Under the pieces are notes generated by a model. The model made no database searches, was not told where the DNA came from, and saw nothing but the letters and a program-made list of their open reading frames with translations. Below, piece after piece: positions 1 to 7,855 of a stretch of 51,424 nucleotides of DNA. The DNA lies in the NCBI RefSeq assembly GCF_001436215.1, contig NZ_AYYP01000063.1, forward strand, positions 47,215-98,638. Reading direction: 5' to 3'. The position numbers were made by a program, and so were the translations under genes. The number at the start of each line of letters is the position of its first letter. The first letter of the stretch is position 1. This DNA is from Ligilactobacillus agilis DSM 20509 (GTDB taxonomy: Bacteria; Bacillota; Bacilli; Lactobacillales; Lactobacillaceae).

Positions 1-276
1 TTTGCGTTTCATTTGAGTTTTAACGGTTTTATAACGAGCAATCACGGTTCTAATTACAGATTGAGCCATTTGTGATTTAAGCATAAACAAACTACGTAAA
101 TTAGTATACAAAACTTTGTTTAATCGACTTTGTTTCATATCAAAATCATGATTAAAAATGTATCCAGAAACGTAATTACAAGCTAAGCGATATTGTTCCA
201 TCGTATTAGTAAAACTCGAAGCAATATCTGCGTTAACAAGATTTAATTTCACTTTAACAGCAACTTGCATTTCCAT
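1..276 (-). CDS. tnpB: TnpB-family RNA-guided nuclease, N-terminal part
   Basis: Ninety-two codons are open to the window edge, so the C-terminal RuvC-like catalytic part is not visible. The N-terminus has the pattern of IS200/IS605 OrfB/TnpB proteins: a beta strand (MQVAVKVKL), then NTMEQYRLACNYVS, and later LRSLFMLKSQMAQSVIRTV followed by a basic run. In this family the protein is a nuclease guided by an RNA made from the transposon's right end, which here would lie outside the window. The start ATG is preceded by GAGGTGA at five bases, and an extended -10 lies just upstream. No TnpA transposase is seen on this side. Whether the element sits in the prophage or beyond its end cannot be decided here. 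Confidence 0.8.
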   Translation of the reverse strand, partial: MEMQVAVKVKLNLVNADIASSFTNTMEQYRLACNYVSGYIFNHDFDMKQSRLNKVLYTNLRSLFMLKSQMAQSVIRTVIARYKTVKTQMKRK

Positions 277-304
277 TAGGTTCACCTCACTTTCTTCACG
301 GATA

Positions 305-313
305 ATTATAGCA
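305..313 (-). promoter_or_regulatory. extended -10 promoter for tnpB
   Basis: On the minus strand the sequence TGCTATAAT fits the extended -10 consensus TGnTATAAT exactly. It lies about 30 bases upstream of the tnpB start. No convincing -35 is seen, which is common for extended -10 promoters. Confidence 0.55.
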
Positions 314-360
314 CTTTTGTTCGGCAAATACACATAATAAGGAGGCGAAAGGGTAAAAAG

Positions 361-415
361 TAGATTCTTACGAATCTAAAGTGAGGGCTATCCCTCCAGT
401 GGTTAAAACCACTGG
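361..415. repeat. hairpin cluster, candidate transposon left end
   Basis: Three perfect inverted repeats follow each other: TAGATTC/GAATCTA (361-378), GAGGG/CCCTC (383-396) and CCAGTGGTT/AACCACTGG (396-415). They lie upstream of tnpB and outside the endolysin terminator. IS200/IS605 elements carry subterminal hairpins recognised as single strands, so this is a plausible left end. The exact boundary is not visible because these elements make no target duplication. Confidence 0.5.
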
Positions 416-443
416 TATCCCGCCCTAAATTAATGAATTTTTT

Positions 444-479
444 GTAAAAAAATAAGCCCACCTCCCGCAGGAAGTGAGC
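444..479 (-). terminator. terminator after endolysin gene
   Basis: On the minus strand, just past the endolysin stop, CTCACTTCC pairs with GGAGGTGGG (nine pairs including G-U) and is followed by a T-rich run. It closes the phage late operon. Confidence 0.75.
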
Positions 480-490
480 AGTAAACATAT

Positions 491-1753
491 TTAATAATGC
501 AATGTTTGACCTACAAAGATTAAGTTAGCATTACGAATGCTGTTCTTACTTTGCAGATTATAAACGCTCGTACCTAACTTAGCAGCAATACCGCTTAAAG
601 TATCACCGTAGCGCACGATGTAAGTTCGTTGAGCGTACACATTTCCAGTTACCTTTAACCGTTGTCCCGGATAAATTCTGTTAGGGTTGCTTAGACCATT
701 CAACGCTTGTAATCTTTGCCAAGTTGTTCCATAATGACTAGCAATCCCACCTAAAGTGTCCCCGTATTTAACGTTATAGTAGCTTGAGTTGTTAGATTGA
801 ACTGGAGTTGTTGTTTGTAGAATTTCTACATCAGATTTGCTAATCCATGACATAACACCGTCTAGCAACACTTTATTACCAGATACTTGGATAACTTTAT
901 AAGAATTACCCTTGATAAAATTAGGAACATATTGACCTGTAGCCCAGCGAGTAGCAGAATAGTTCACTTTAACAGTATATCCTACTGTAATATCACGCTT
1001 AGGTGTGTTATCAGCTTTAATACCTGCATCAATCGCTTGAGTGTGTGTCTTAGGTTTCTCTGGATTACCATTCTTGTAGCCATTGTCAGTAATCCCAGTT
1101 AAGTCAATATCTCCGTCCAATCCACCAGCGATGTAAGTTGAAGTGAATTGAAAAACACCGATGTTCTCAAAGCTCGGGAAATAATTGTAGTTAGGCTCTG
1201 GCGTTACGGCATAGTTTGGATATTCCGCTAACCACAACTGACACAAAGTGGATAATAATTTTAAATCAGTGTTATTAACTAAGTAATCCTTATATCCATA
1301 AACCATCGGTGTATATCCCGCTTCTTTAATACGTTTAATTGCGTGAACAATTGCCTGCGTGTTCTGATAACCAGATTCAACGTCTAAAGCCACAATCGAA
1401 CCTTTTGGAGTTTGAACCTTTGGTAAAAAATAATTCAATACATAATCTGCTTGACTATTTGAAGTCACATTCTGCCACCAAATATACGTATGTGCCCTCT
1501 TATTTTGCGCAATAGTTGAGCTTACTTGTGTTGGGTAAGTCCATTGGTCATATAAATCCCAACCAGTAGTGGTCCCACCAATCTGGCTGATTGAAAACTT
1601 GTCATGCGCGTATCCCCAAACACCATTTGTGCCTTGATACTTAGACCAATCGACACCATGGTCTCCTTTAGCAGCATAAACATTTACAGGCACTAAAAAA
1701 AGCCCAACCAAAATGGTTAGACCTAAAAGCCGTTTCTTATTTAATTTAATCAT
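491..1753 (-). CDS. lys: endolysin: secreted GH25 muramidase with SH3-like and two LysM domains
   Basis: Cuts the glycan backbone of peptidoglycan at the end of the lytic cycle. The chosen ATG (420 aa) follows AAAGGTGG at five bases; an upstream in-frame GTG lies inside that ribosome site. Residues 1-28 form a signal peptide (KLNKKR, a hydrophobic core, then NVYAA), so the enzyme is probably exported by Sec and released by the holin. A GH25 fold follows: GVDWSKYQG near residue 35 and the catalytic-type LDVES near 125. Residues 258-312 look like an SH3 wall-binding domain. Two LysM repeats ([13 protein letters not shown] and [13 protein letters not shown]) end the protein. The gene overlaps the holin gene by eight bases. 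It is one of three wall-degrading activities in this phage. Confidence 0.92.
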   Translation of the reverse strand: MIKLNKKRLLGLTILVGLFLVPVNVYAAKGDHGVDWSKYQGTNGVWGYAHDKFSISQIGGTTTGWDLYDQWTYPTQVSSTIAQNKRAHTYIWWQNVTSNSQADYVLNYFLPKVQTPKGSIVALDVESGYQNTQAIVHAIKRIKEAGYTPMVYGYKDYLVNNTDLKLLSTLCQLWLAEYPNYAVTPEPNYNYFPSFENIGVFQFTSTYIAGGLDGDIDLTGITDNGYKNGNPEKPKTHTQAIDAGIKADNTPKRDITVGYTVKVNYSATRWATGQYVPNFIKGNSYKVIQVSGNKVLLDGVMSWISKSDVEILQTTTPVQSNNSSYYNVKYGDTLGGIASHYGTTWQRLQALNGLSNPNRIYPGQRLKVTGNVYAQRTYIVRYGDTLSGIAAKLGTSVYNLQSKNSIRNANLIFVGQTLHY

Positions 1754-2051
1754 GCTTACCACCTTTTTCTTGGTGCTGAGACGCGAGTTTTAAAGCCTCG
1801 TTCGCAGTCTTGTCAATAGACTTTACTGTTTCCGTGTCGACAGTAACTCCATCGACCAAACCTAAGATACCGCCAATCGTCAAAATCGTATTAACCAGGT
1901 CCATGATTTGGCCGACGTCACCTGTGAATTTCAGGTTAAAAATCGCACACAGCTGCTGCGCTAGAACAATCAATAGTAGTACTAAAGAAGTAACTGTTTT
2001 GCGATTCAGCTTGCCATCTTTATCAAGAAATGCCTTAAATACTTTTTTCAT
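1746..2051 (-). CDS. phage holin
   Basis: A 101-residue protein placed directly before the endolysin. It has a charged N-terminus, a hydrophobic segment (about residues 22-42, [18 protein letters not shown]), a second hydrophobic stretch (about 50-68, [16 protein letters not shown]) and a charged C-terminal tail ending in KGGKHD. Two membrane spans with this layout and position fit Gram-positive phage holins. The holin should depolarise or perforate the membrane and so trigger lysis. Because the lysin has its own signal peptide, the holin may act as an activator of already exported enzyme rather than as the export channel; that is inference. The start overlaps the upstream gene by four bases (ATGA-type coupling). 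Confidence 0.8.
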   Translation of the reverse strand: MKKVFKAFLDKDGKLNRKTVTSLVLLLIVLAQQLCAIFNLKFTGDVGQIMDLVNTILTIGGILGLVDGVTVDTETVKSIDKTANEALKLASQHQEKGGKHD

Positions 2052-2359
2052 TTTATCCCCTCCAATCGTTTAATTTTTTCATCGTGAAGTAGAATCGCCT
2101 TATCATGTTCTTCTACTTCATCTTCCAACTTTTTTAAGCTTCTGCGTTGTTCCTCAAAGTTATTATTAAGTTGCTTAATCGTACTAGTTAATTCTTTAAA
2201 TTGCTGTTGCAGTGGATAAGTTCCAACACCAATAGCATTATTCAGTACTTTAGCGCCATGCCGAATTAACCAGTACACCGAACTAAAAAGGACGGAAATA
2301 ACCGCCAAGATTGACGCTATCTCCGCCCAGGAATATCCTAGTAATGTATGCACATGCAT
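2048..2359 (-). CDS. membrane-anchored coiled-coil protein of lysis cassette
   Basis: A 103-residue protein with one N-terminal transmembrane segment (about residues 12-33, IASILAVISVLFSSVYWLI) and then a long heptad-rich coiled coil (about 50-100, with LTSTIKQLNNNFEEQRRSLKKLEDEVEEHDKAI). This layout and the place before the holin recall XhlA-like haemolysin or holin accessory proteins. No enzyme motif is present. The function is inferred from position only. Confidence 0.65.
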   Translation of the reverse strand: MHVHTLLGYSWAEIASILAVISVLFSSVYWLIRHGAKVLNNAIGVGTYPLQQQFKELTSTIKQLNNNFEEQRRSLKKLEDEVEEHDKAILLHDEKIKRLEGIK

Positions 2360-2402
2360 TCACTTCCTTAAATTTAAACTACCTCCCACCCACCACTAAT
2401 AA

Positions 2403-2546
2403 CTAAGCTGTCAAAGTATTATCTTCTGGGAACATTTTATTGTAATCGTCCTGACTGAATTGTTTAACCTCTAGTAACAACTTAACATCATCCTTAGTGA
2501 AAAGCCCCATTTTATAAAAACTATTAACAAAACTATAAGTGTACAT
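2403..2546 (-). CDS. XkdX family protein
   Basis: A 47-residue protein whose ATG directly abuts the stop of the preceding gene. The pattern FVNSFYKMGLFTKDDVKLLLEVKQFSQDDYNKM is that of the short XkdX family (PBSX-like phages), which nearly always lies between tail-fibre genes and the lysis cassette. The role is unknown; a baseplate or fibre function is assumed from location. Confidence 0.75.
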   Translation of the reverse strand: MYTYSFVNSFYKMGLFTKDDVKLLLEVKQFSQDDYNKMFPEDNTLTA

Positions 2547-2903
2547 CTATTTTTCCTCCTTATTTACTGCATTTTGTAAAACTAATGTCTTAACTGCCCC
2601 TTGTAGGTCTTGCACCTGCTTAGTTAAATTGGCAATCATTACTACCTGCTGCGCCTGTAACTGCTCGGCTTCTGTTGGTTCTGGTTTAACTTCTGGAACT
2701 ATATATTTTTTCTTCCATTCTTCTTCTGTCAAACTATCCCAAGAATTTGTACTTTCATTCCACGTTGGATTATATAAACCCGCCCCGTTACTATCTACCG
2801 GTTCAACCGTTGTTGCGTTTTCTGGTAAAGCGTAATTATCTGGATAATCGCTTACTGGATACATGTATCTTTTTGTTTCTTTATCGTAAATAAAAATTAA
2901 CAT
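2547..2903 (-). CDS. tail-associated protein of unknown function
   Basis: A 118-residue protein. Its N-terminal half resembles short phage tail proteins that precede XkdX: a FIYDKETKRYMYPV start, then ALPENATTVEPVDSNGAGLYNPTW, a segment common in tail-fibre neighbours of Lactobacillus phages. The C-terminal half is a glutamine-rich coiled coil (QLQAQQVVMIANLTKQVQDLQGA, given here in part). It probably belongs to the baseplate or host-range region. No function can be assigned. Confidence 0.6.
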   Translation of the reverse strand: MLIFIYDKETKRYMYPVSDYPDNYALPENATTVEPVDSNGAGLYNPTWNESTNSWDSLTEEEWKKKYIVPEVKPEPTEAEQLQAQQVVMIANLTKQVQDLQGAVKTLVLQNAVNKEEK

Positions 2904-2914
2904 ATGATAACCTC

Positions 2915-3328
2915 CTACTTATCTTCTACTGATTGTACTCTAGCCCAAGGTCCCCATACGTTATTTGTTCTAATTCTGTAAAGCATCCCTACTCCAACTA
3001 ATATCATTATCTGTGTGCAAATTTCAGTACTTGCTCCTATTTGTAACAGTGTTCCCCAAGCATTGATTTTTGAACCTTGTTGAGATTTTGGCCACGAGGA
3101 GTTTGTAGCTTCTCCCCACAAACCTACTGTATGAACACCTTGCGTTAAGTTGTTCAAATCCGTACTTGCTCCAGCGCCAATAAATTTGCCAATCTTAAAA
3201 TTAGCTGTATCTTTTTGGTTTAAAGCCGTTACTCCATCATCAATAGTTTTAACCTCTTTAAAATTAGCGTTAATCTTATCCAAACCATTTTCATCCCCAC
3301 GGGGAATACTTGTAATATTTACCGTCAT
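2915..3328 (-). CDS. tail fibre protein with pyocin-knob-like domain
   Basis: A 137-residue protein. The first 40 residues resemble the N-terminus of phage fibre proteins (NITSIPRGDENGLDKINANF). The rest matches the small knob fold of R-pyocin and siphophage fibres: IGASTDLNN, then GLWGEATNSSWP, and an ending in YRIRTNNVWGPWARVQ with the tryptophan-spaced WGPWARV signature. Such knobs are thought to contact surface sugars, so this is a host-recognition candidate. The start is preceded by GGAGTGG. Confidence 0.7.
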   Translation of the reverse strand: MTVNITSIPRGDENGLDKINANFKEVKTIDDGVTALNQKDTANFKIGKFIGAGASTDLNNLTQGVHTVGLWGEATNSSWPKSQQGSKINAWGTLLQIGASTEICTQIMILVGVGMLYRIRTNNVWGPWARVQSVEDK

Positions 3329-3341
3329 TTTATGACCACTC

Positions 3342-3788
3342 CTATCTTAAATAAATTGCCTTATAGCCCACAAAGGCACAATAGACACCGTTTTGTAAAA
3401 CTAACTTAGTATTTTCTGCTAGTTTATTGAAGCTAGATTGAAGTTCAATCGTGCTCTGACCGTTAGTACTTGCTATCACTTTGGCCGTTAAAGCTTCCCT
3501 GTTGCCTCCACCAAACATCCCTTTAGGTTCCGTTCCAATTGGAACTAAACCTAAGCTGTACTCTTGGTACATCAGGTTGACTGTGCTATCAACTGTTAAA
3601 CTCTTAGCAACTACCAAACGGACTCCTCTCGTTCTAACCGTTATCGTCGCCTTCGTTCCTTCACGTTTCCCATTGTAGGCTGCAACACTAAACTGGTAAC
3701 TTGTATTAGGCTGTAAGCTACTGAAACTATAACTTTTAGAACTGATAGTTGTTACTAAACTAGAGCCATTATAAATTCGATAATTCAT
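3342..3788 (-). CDS. baseplate protein: C-terminal half of an FN3 domain plus duplicated tail domain
   Basis: A 148-residue protein. It starts in the middle of a fibronectin type III fold: MNYRIYNG, then SFSSLQPNTSYQFSVAAYNGKREG. The missing first strands (SGVTLSWT) are the last residues of the gene upstream. Residues about 70-148 form a second domain (YSLGLVPIGTEPKGMFGGGN ... GYKAIYLR) that is a diverged copy of one in the protein encoded at 4312-5166. Two in-frame TGA codons and one AAA codon separate this gene from its upstream neighbour. A weak ribosome site (GGACGTGAT) overlaps the junction. Confidence 0.6.
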   Translation of the reverse strand: MNYRIYNGSSLVTTISSKSYSFSSLQPNTSYQFSVAAYNGKREGTKATITVRTRGVRLVVAKSLTVDSTVNLMYQEYSLGLVPIGTEPKGMFGGGNREALTAKVIASTNGQSTIELQSSFNKLAENTKLVLQNGVYCAFVGYKAIYLR

Positions 3789-3794
3789 TTTTCA

Positions 3795-4304
3795 TCACGT
3801 CCAACTTAAAGTCACGCCACTAGATGTAACATTACTTGATGATAGATTACTTACATTAACTAAGGCTTCATAAACAGTTATTGTAAGCATATTAGAGGTT
3901 TTCCCGGCTAAACTAGCAGTAATCGTGGTAGTACCTACTCCCACCGCACGGACATTTCCGCTATTATCTACAGTTGCTACCTCAGTATTAGTACTTGCTA
4001 AAGTTGGGGTTCCGCTAGTCTGGTTAGGTGGCGTTACTGTCACCGTAATTTTAGCCGTACCACCAACCTCTAAACTAGTTTTGTCGATTGCTAAGGTGAT
4101 AGTTGCAATTAGAATTTCTGCTGTTGTTACCGTGATAATATTAGACTTAGCGCTTTCTCGCAAACCATTGTAGGCTGAAACAGCGTAGCGATAAATTGTC
4201 TTAGGCTGTAACCCTGTATCCGTATAGGTTTTTGCATCCGTCACTTCTGCAATTTTGGTTAATTCACCAGAAGAGCCTACCCCTCTGTAAATATAAAACT
4301 TCAT
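3795..4304 (-). CDS. baseplate protein: FN3 C-half, Big2 Ig-like domain, FN3 N-half
   Basis: A 169-residue protein. Residues 1-60 are the last strands of an FN3 domain (MKFYIYRG ... YRYAVSAYNGLRESAKSN). Residues about 65-145 are a Big2-type immunoglobulin-like domain (IDKTSLEVGGTAKITVTVTP ... NTEVATVDNSGNVRAVGVGT). Residues 146-169 are the first strands of a second FN3 domain ending LSWT. Neither FN3 domain is whole within this gene; both would be completed by the neighbours. The upstream stop TGA and this ATG are seven bases apart, and GGGAGTGA within that junction can serve as ribosome site. Such domains decorate baseplates and bind sugars weakly. Confidence 0.65.
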   Translation of the reverse strand: MKFYIYRGVGSSGELTKIAEVTDAKTYTDTGLQPKTIYRYAVSAYNGLRESAKSNIITVTTAEILIATITLAIDKTSLEVGGTAKITVTVTPPNQTSGTPTLASTNTEVATVDNSGNVRAVGVGTTTITASLAGKTSNMLTITVYEALVNVSNLSSSNVTSSGVTLSWT

Positions 4305-4311
4305 TTTAAAA

Positions 4312-5166
4312 TCACTCCCAAATCAATTTCTCTGTAGTATCATTAATAGCCGTTGCATGTAAATTTTGTGGTGCTGTAATAACATTATTATCTTGGGAAG
4401 TGCTGTTACCACTATTTCCCTTAATAGCTGCAGTTGTATCAACAGTTCCTAAATCAAAACTTAGCGCCTTATAACCATCAATCAAGCGCCATTTATCTTG
4501 CTCAAAGATAGGCGCCCCTGTTAACCGATAATTGGTTGGTAAATGTACTAACACAGTATTAGCATCTTTGTACTCCACCGTAGCTGGCACATCAACGTTA
4601 TTAGTTCCACCAAACGAACCCTTAGGTCCTGTCCCAATTCCATCCGGTTCCGTTCCTAAAGCATATTCGTAGTAGCGGACTTTTACATCTGGGTTCCTAT
4701 TTTGATTATGCTTGATAGTGACCGTAAACCCACTAGGAACATAGGAACCGATTAATTGCTCTAAATATTCTATTCGATCATCTAGCGTTAAATAAGCACC
4801 ATACCTTGAACTACTTCTTGCTAAAATAACTTCACTATCCTTAGTAGCGTTAGATATCACCGACTTAAATGCATTTTCTAAATCGGTCTGCCTGCTCTCA
4901 ACTTGTGTTTGTCTTGCTACCAGGTCATTTTTAGTTCTAAGCACATCTAATTTAAAGGCAGCTTCGTCATTAACTAAATATTCCGCTATTTTTGCAGTAA
5001 ATATCGTCCATTGTGCTAAAGCTTCGCGAACATCCTTACCATACATCTTTTCTCTCAACCACTTGGCTACTGTTTGCGCCACACGATCGACATCGCCAAC
5101 CGATACATTACCATTCAATTTTCTAATGTCTTCATCTGTAATCGGCGTTTTATCTCTATACGTCAC
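4312..5166 (-). CDS. BppU-like baseplate protein ending in an FN3 N-half
   Basis: A 284-residue protein. The N-terminal 60 residues (PITDEDIRKLNG ... KMYGKDVREALAQ) resemble upper baseplate proteins that join the receptor-binding parts to the tail tip. A coiled coil follows (about 75-105, LRTKNDLVARQTQVESRQ). Residues about 150-240 hold the domain with TEPDGIGTGPKGSFGG, duplicated in the protein at 3342-3788. The last 20 residues (APQNLHATAINDTTEKLIWE) are the first two strands of an FN3 fold whose remainder is encoded by the next gene. GATC sites become rare from here leftward, suggesting a module boundary near 5170. Confidence 0.65.
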   Translation of the reverse strand: MTYRDKTPITDEDIRKLNGNVSVGDVDRVAQTVAKWLREKMYGKDVREALAQWTIFTAKIAEYLVNDEAAFKLDVLRTKNDLVARQTQVESRQTDLENAFKSVISNATKDSEVILARSSSRYGAYLTLDDRIEYLEQLIGSYVPSGFTVTIKHNQNRNPDVKVRYYEYALGTEPDGIGTGPKGSFGGTNNVDVPATVEYKDANTVLVHLPTNYRLTGAPIFEQDKWRLIDGYKALSFDLGTVDTTAAIKGNSGNSTSQDNNVITAPQNLHATAINDTTEKLIWE

Positions 5167-5180
5167 TTTCTCACTTCCTT

Positions 5181-7136
5181 TCAGTTAAGATAAGCCTTGA
5201 ATTTGTCACTCGGTTCCGTATTCATATCAACGTTGCCAGTGATTCCAGACACACGGCCTTTGCTTGTATATTGCCAGAGATCATAAGGATGTGTAGGCTT
5301 AGTACTATTGACGATAGATCCATCATTTTGTCCATAGCTTGGGATCCAGATTGCACCAGCTCGAGCTGTGTTCAGATTAAAGCTATCATATAGATGATTA
5401 GCGATATACAAGACTATCCTGTTGTCTGGAACACCTAAAGCATTCAACTGTGACATAAACGCTTCGATCCCGGCTCGCATTTGCGACACATTGCCACCCA
5501 TTTCTGTACTCTCGACATCGATCGCATAAAAAACAGGCTGTTGCTTACCTGCAACAACCCGTTGTGTACGTTCGTAAAAATCTTTAGCTTCTTGCTGTGC
5601 ATCTGCTGTTGATGTGCCACGGAAGTACGCATATACTGCATACTTTCCACCAGCAGAGATACATTTCTGCAGATTTTCCATGTATTTGAGATCTTGATGC
5701 GACGATCCGTCTTGTATTCTGATAATGCTTAGCGTGACATCATCGCTAACAACAGCATTCCAATCGATCACGCCTTGCCACTCGCTAACATCGATAATCT
5801 TACCGATATGCAGAGGCTGAGGTTTATCTGGTGTCTGTGCGTTTACTTTATTTTCGAGATCTTTTAACGCAGCGCTTAGATCTTTAATTTCTTGTTGGGA
5901 GCTATTAAGTTTTTTTAGCAGATCTAACGTGCTCATTTTTTGATCACGGATCAAGCTGTAAAAAGCATTTCGTTCAGCTTCATAAGCGTCTTTAGCATTA
6001 CCTAAATACTCATTAAGGGCTAACGGATCGTTGCTAAGAGTTACTGTCGTGTTCTGCACTTGGAGCAGATCAATCGTCATTGCGATCACCCTCTCGCTGA
6101 TCTCGATACCTTGCAACTGATTAACAACTGCGATTGTATCGCCACAAGCTAACATATCAGCATTGTCATTAATATAAGACAGATCAACGTAACTTAATTG
6201 CAATTCGTATTTGATCGCTTTTTGTGACGCTAGGTAATTTCTGCCTTTTTGTAACAACATATCAGCCGTTGTGACATCATCCCACGTTTGCGCTTTTGTT
6301 CTGATTCCAAACTCTTTGATCAACTCTTCATCACGCAGATATACATCGCCGTCATTTACGCTTGCAATCGTTAATCTTGGACTCGATACCTCTGTCTTAT
6401 TTTCATCCTCGTTGTGTCGCTCCTGCGTTGCTCCTAGTGGCTTTAACACTGTGATCACTTCGGTAGGATCAATATTTCTTGAGGATGATAGCATGTTATG
6501 TGCCAACTGGATCTTCTGCTTTGCTGCATTTCCAATCATCGGTTTATAGTCCAAGTACAAGATCCCTGCTTCATTTCTAAGTTTTATTTCACCACCTAGA
6601 CGACTAACAAGCTTGTCCTGAATGTTTTCATAGGTGTCTTTAGTATCATCAACGAAACGATAAACGTTATCGGTAGAATTTGTTACGGTGACATCACCCA
6701 GTCTGATCTGCTTATAACTTTCGACTTGTTTGTTATGCTCATTTATAAGCGCCTGTAAGAAGTCTCTAGGCGTTGTATTATGATACTCGGCCCAAGGTTG
6801 CGCACTATCATGTAAAAAGCCCTCTAGTCCCTCACAGACAGCTGTTTTTTGAATGATTCCACTTGTGTCCATACTATCGGAGTAAGTCAAGACACGCCCT
6901 TCAAAAAGTACTCTATTCAGATCTGGTCGAACCACTTTAACAAAAAAATTGTACGGCTTAATGACTGAGTATAATTTGTGTGATGGATCCAGCGTAAAAG
7001 TAAAGCTATCATAAGCACTCACGCTTTTTGAAATGCTTGCTGATACTAATCTGATGCTCTGATAAGCGTCAGAATTAAGTAACATCTCTGTACCGTTCCA
7101 ACCTTGTCGGATCGTAACACGGTAACCTTTACTCAT
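5181..7136 (-). CDS. tal: tail-tip protein (Tal) with C-terminal GH25 muramidase domain
   Basis: A 651-residue protein. The N-terminal about 370 residues fit the prophage tail/endopeptidase family that plugs the tail tip below Dit (VTIRQGWNGTEMLL start; KPLGATQERHNEDENKTEV; then a helical linker near residues 390-430 with LDLLKKLNSSQQEIKDLS). Residues about 445-650 form a GH25 lysozyme: IDVSEWQGVIDW, then YAIDVESTEMGG with the catalytic Asp/Glu, and DLWQYTSKGRV near the end. This is a virion-associated wall hydrolase that should open the cell wall during DNA injection. It is separate from the endolysin, which has signal peptide and LysM parts instead. Confidence 0.88.
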   Translation of the reverse strand: MSKGYRVTIRQGWNGTEMLLNSDAYQSIRLVSASISKSVSAYDSFTFTLDPSHKLYSVIKPYNFFVKVVRPDLNRVLFEGRVLTYSDSMDTSGIIQKTAVCEGLEGFLHDSAQPWAEYHNTTPRDFLQALINEHNKQVESYKQIRLGDVTVTNSTDNVYRFVDDTKDTYENIQDKLVSRLGGEIKLRNEAGILYLDYKPMIGNAAKQKIQLAHNMLSSSRNIDPTEVITVLKPLGATQERHNEDENKTEVSSPRLTIASVNDGDVYLRDEELIKEFGIRTKAQTWDDVTTADMLLQKGRNYLASQKAIKYELQLSYVDLSYINDNADMLACGDTIAVVNQLQGIEISERVIAMTIDLLQVQNTTVTLSNDPLALNEYLGNAKDAYEAERNAFYSLIRDQKMSTLDLLKKLNSSQQEIKDLSAALKDLENKVNAQTPDKPQPLHIGKIIDVSEWQGVIDWNAVVSDDVTLSIIRIQDGSSHQDLKYMENLQKCISAGGKYAVYAYFRGTSTADAQQEAKDFYERTQRVVAGKQQPVFYAIDVESTEMGGNVSQMRAGIEAFMSQLNALGVPDNRIVLYIANHLYDSFNLNTARAGAIWIPSYGQNDGSIVNSTKPTHPYDLWQYTSKGRVSGITGNVDMNTEPSDKFKAYLN

Positions 7137-7138
7137 TA

Positions 7139-7855
7139 CTAAATCACCTCTTCAGTCCAATCAAATGATACTTTGCCATTTCCCACGATCGTGAGTAAAT
7201 TTTCACCTTTAGCCAAGATCATATCTTCACTTGAATTACCTCCAGCACGCAGATGATATCTTTGATCACCTAACACTAGATCAACCGGCTTCTCGCATGT
7301 CACTTCTAATGTAGCTTCTTTATCGCCTGTGTTGATAAGTAAGATGTTTTCATACTCGTGCACATCAAACTCAGTCTCTTGTGCAGCATCAAGATCAAAG
7401 CAAAACGGATCCCACACATCATCAAATCGCTTTTTAAGTCGGTATGCGTCACACTGAAAGACAATCGTCAACTTTGAAAAGTTGTAATTTTCTTCTAACG
7501 TTGGCGCCGCTTGTACTTCACCCACAAAAGCATAGTTAGGCATTGCATCATCACGTAAAATCACCTTGCCGATCGGCTGATACAGCCAATTAGTGATCTG
7601 TGTCACTTTGCTATATAACTCATACGGATCTTCGCGTCCATATGGTAATTTGCACGGAAACGTAATCGTACGTTCATCATAGATGTTTTGCCCGTAAACA
7701 TTGCTTAAATCGATGACTTTTGAACTATACGGCAAAGTTACTAAACTCTTGCGCTTAGCCGGTAATGTGATCTGTTTTGTATCTAAGACACGCAAACCAA
7801 AATCGCTTGAATGATGTCCGTTAAACGTAAAACCATACGGCTTAGAATTTGACAT
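7139..7855 (-). CDS. dit: distal tail protein (Dit)
   Basis: A 238-residue protein of the siphovirus tail component family. The signature start is FTFNGHHSSDFGLRVL and RKSLVTLPYSSKVIDLSN, followed by the family-typical DERTITFPCKLPY. Dit forms the hexameric hub between tail tube and Tal. The gene overlaps the end of the tape-measure gene by 14 bases and is followed two bases later by tal, so translation of the three is probably coupled. Confidence 0.88.
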   Translation of the reverse strand: MSNSKPYGFTFNGHHSSDFGLRVLDTKQITLPAKRKSLVTLPYSSKVIDLSNVYGQNIYDERTITFPCKLPYGREDPYELYSKVTQITNWLYQPIGKVILRDDAMPNYAFVGEVQAAPTLEENYNFSKLTIVFQCDAYRLKKRFDDVWDPFCFDLDAAQETEFDVHEYENILLINTGDKEATLEVTCEKPVDLVLGDQRYHLRAGGNSSEDMILAKGENLLTIVGNGKVSFDWTEEVI

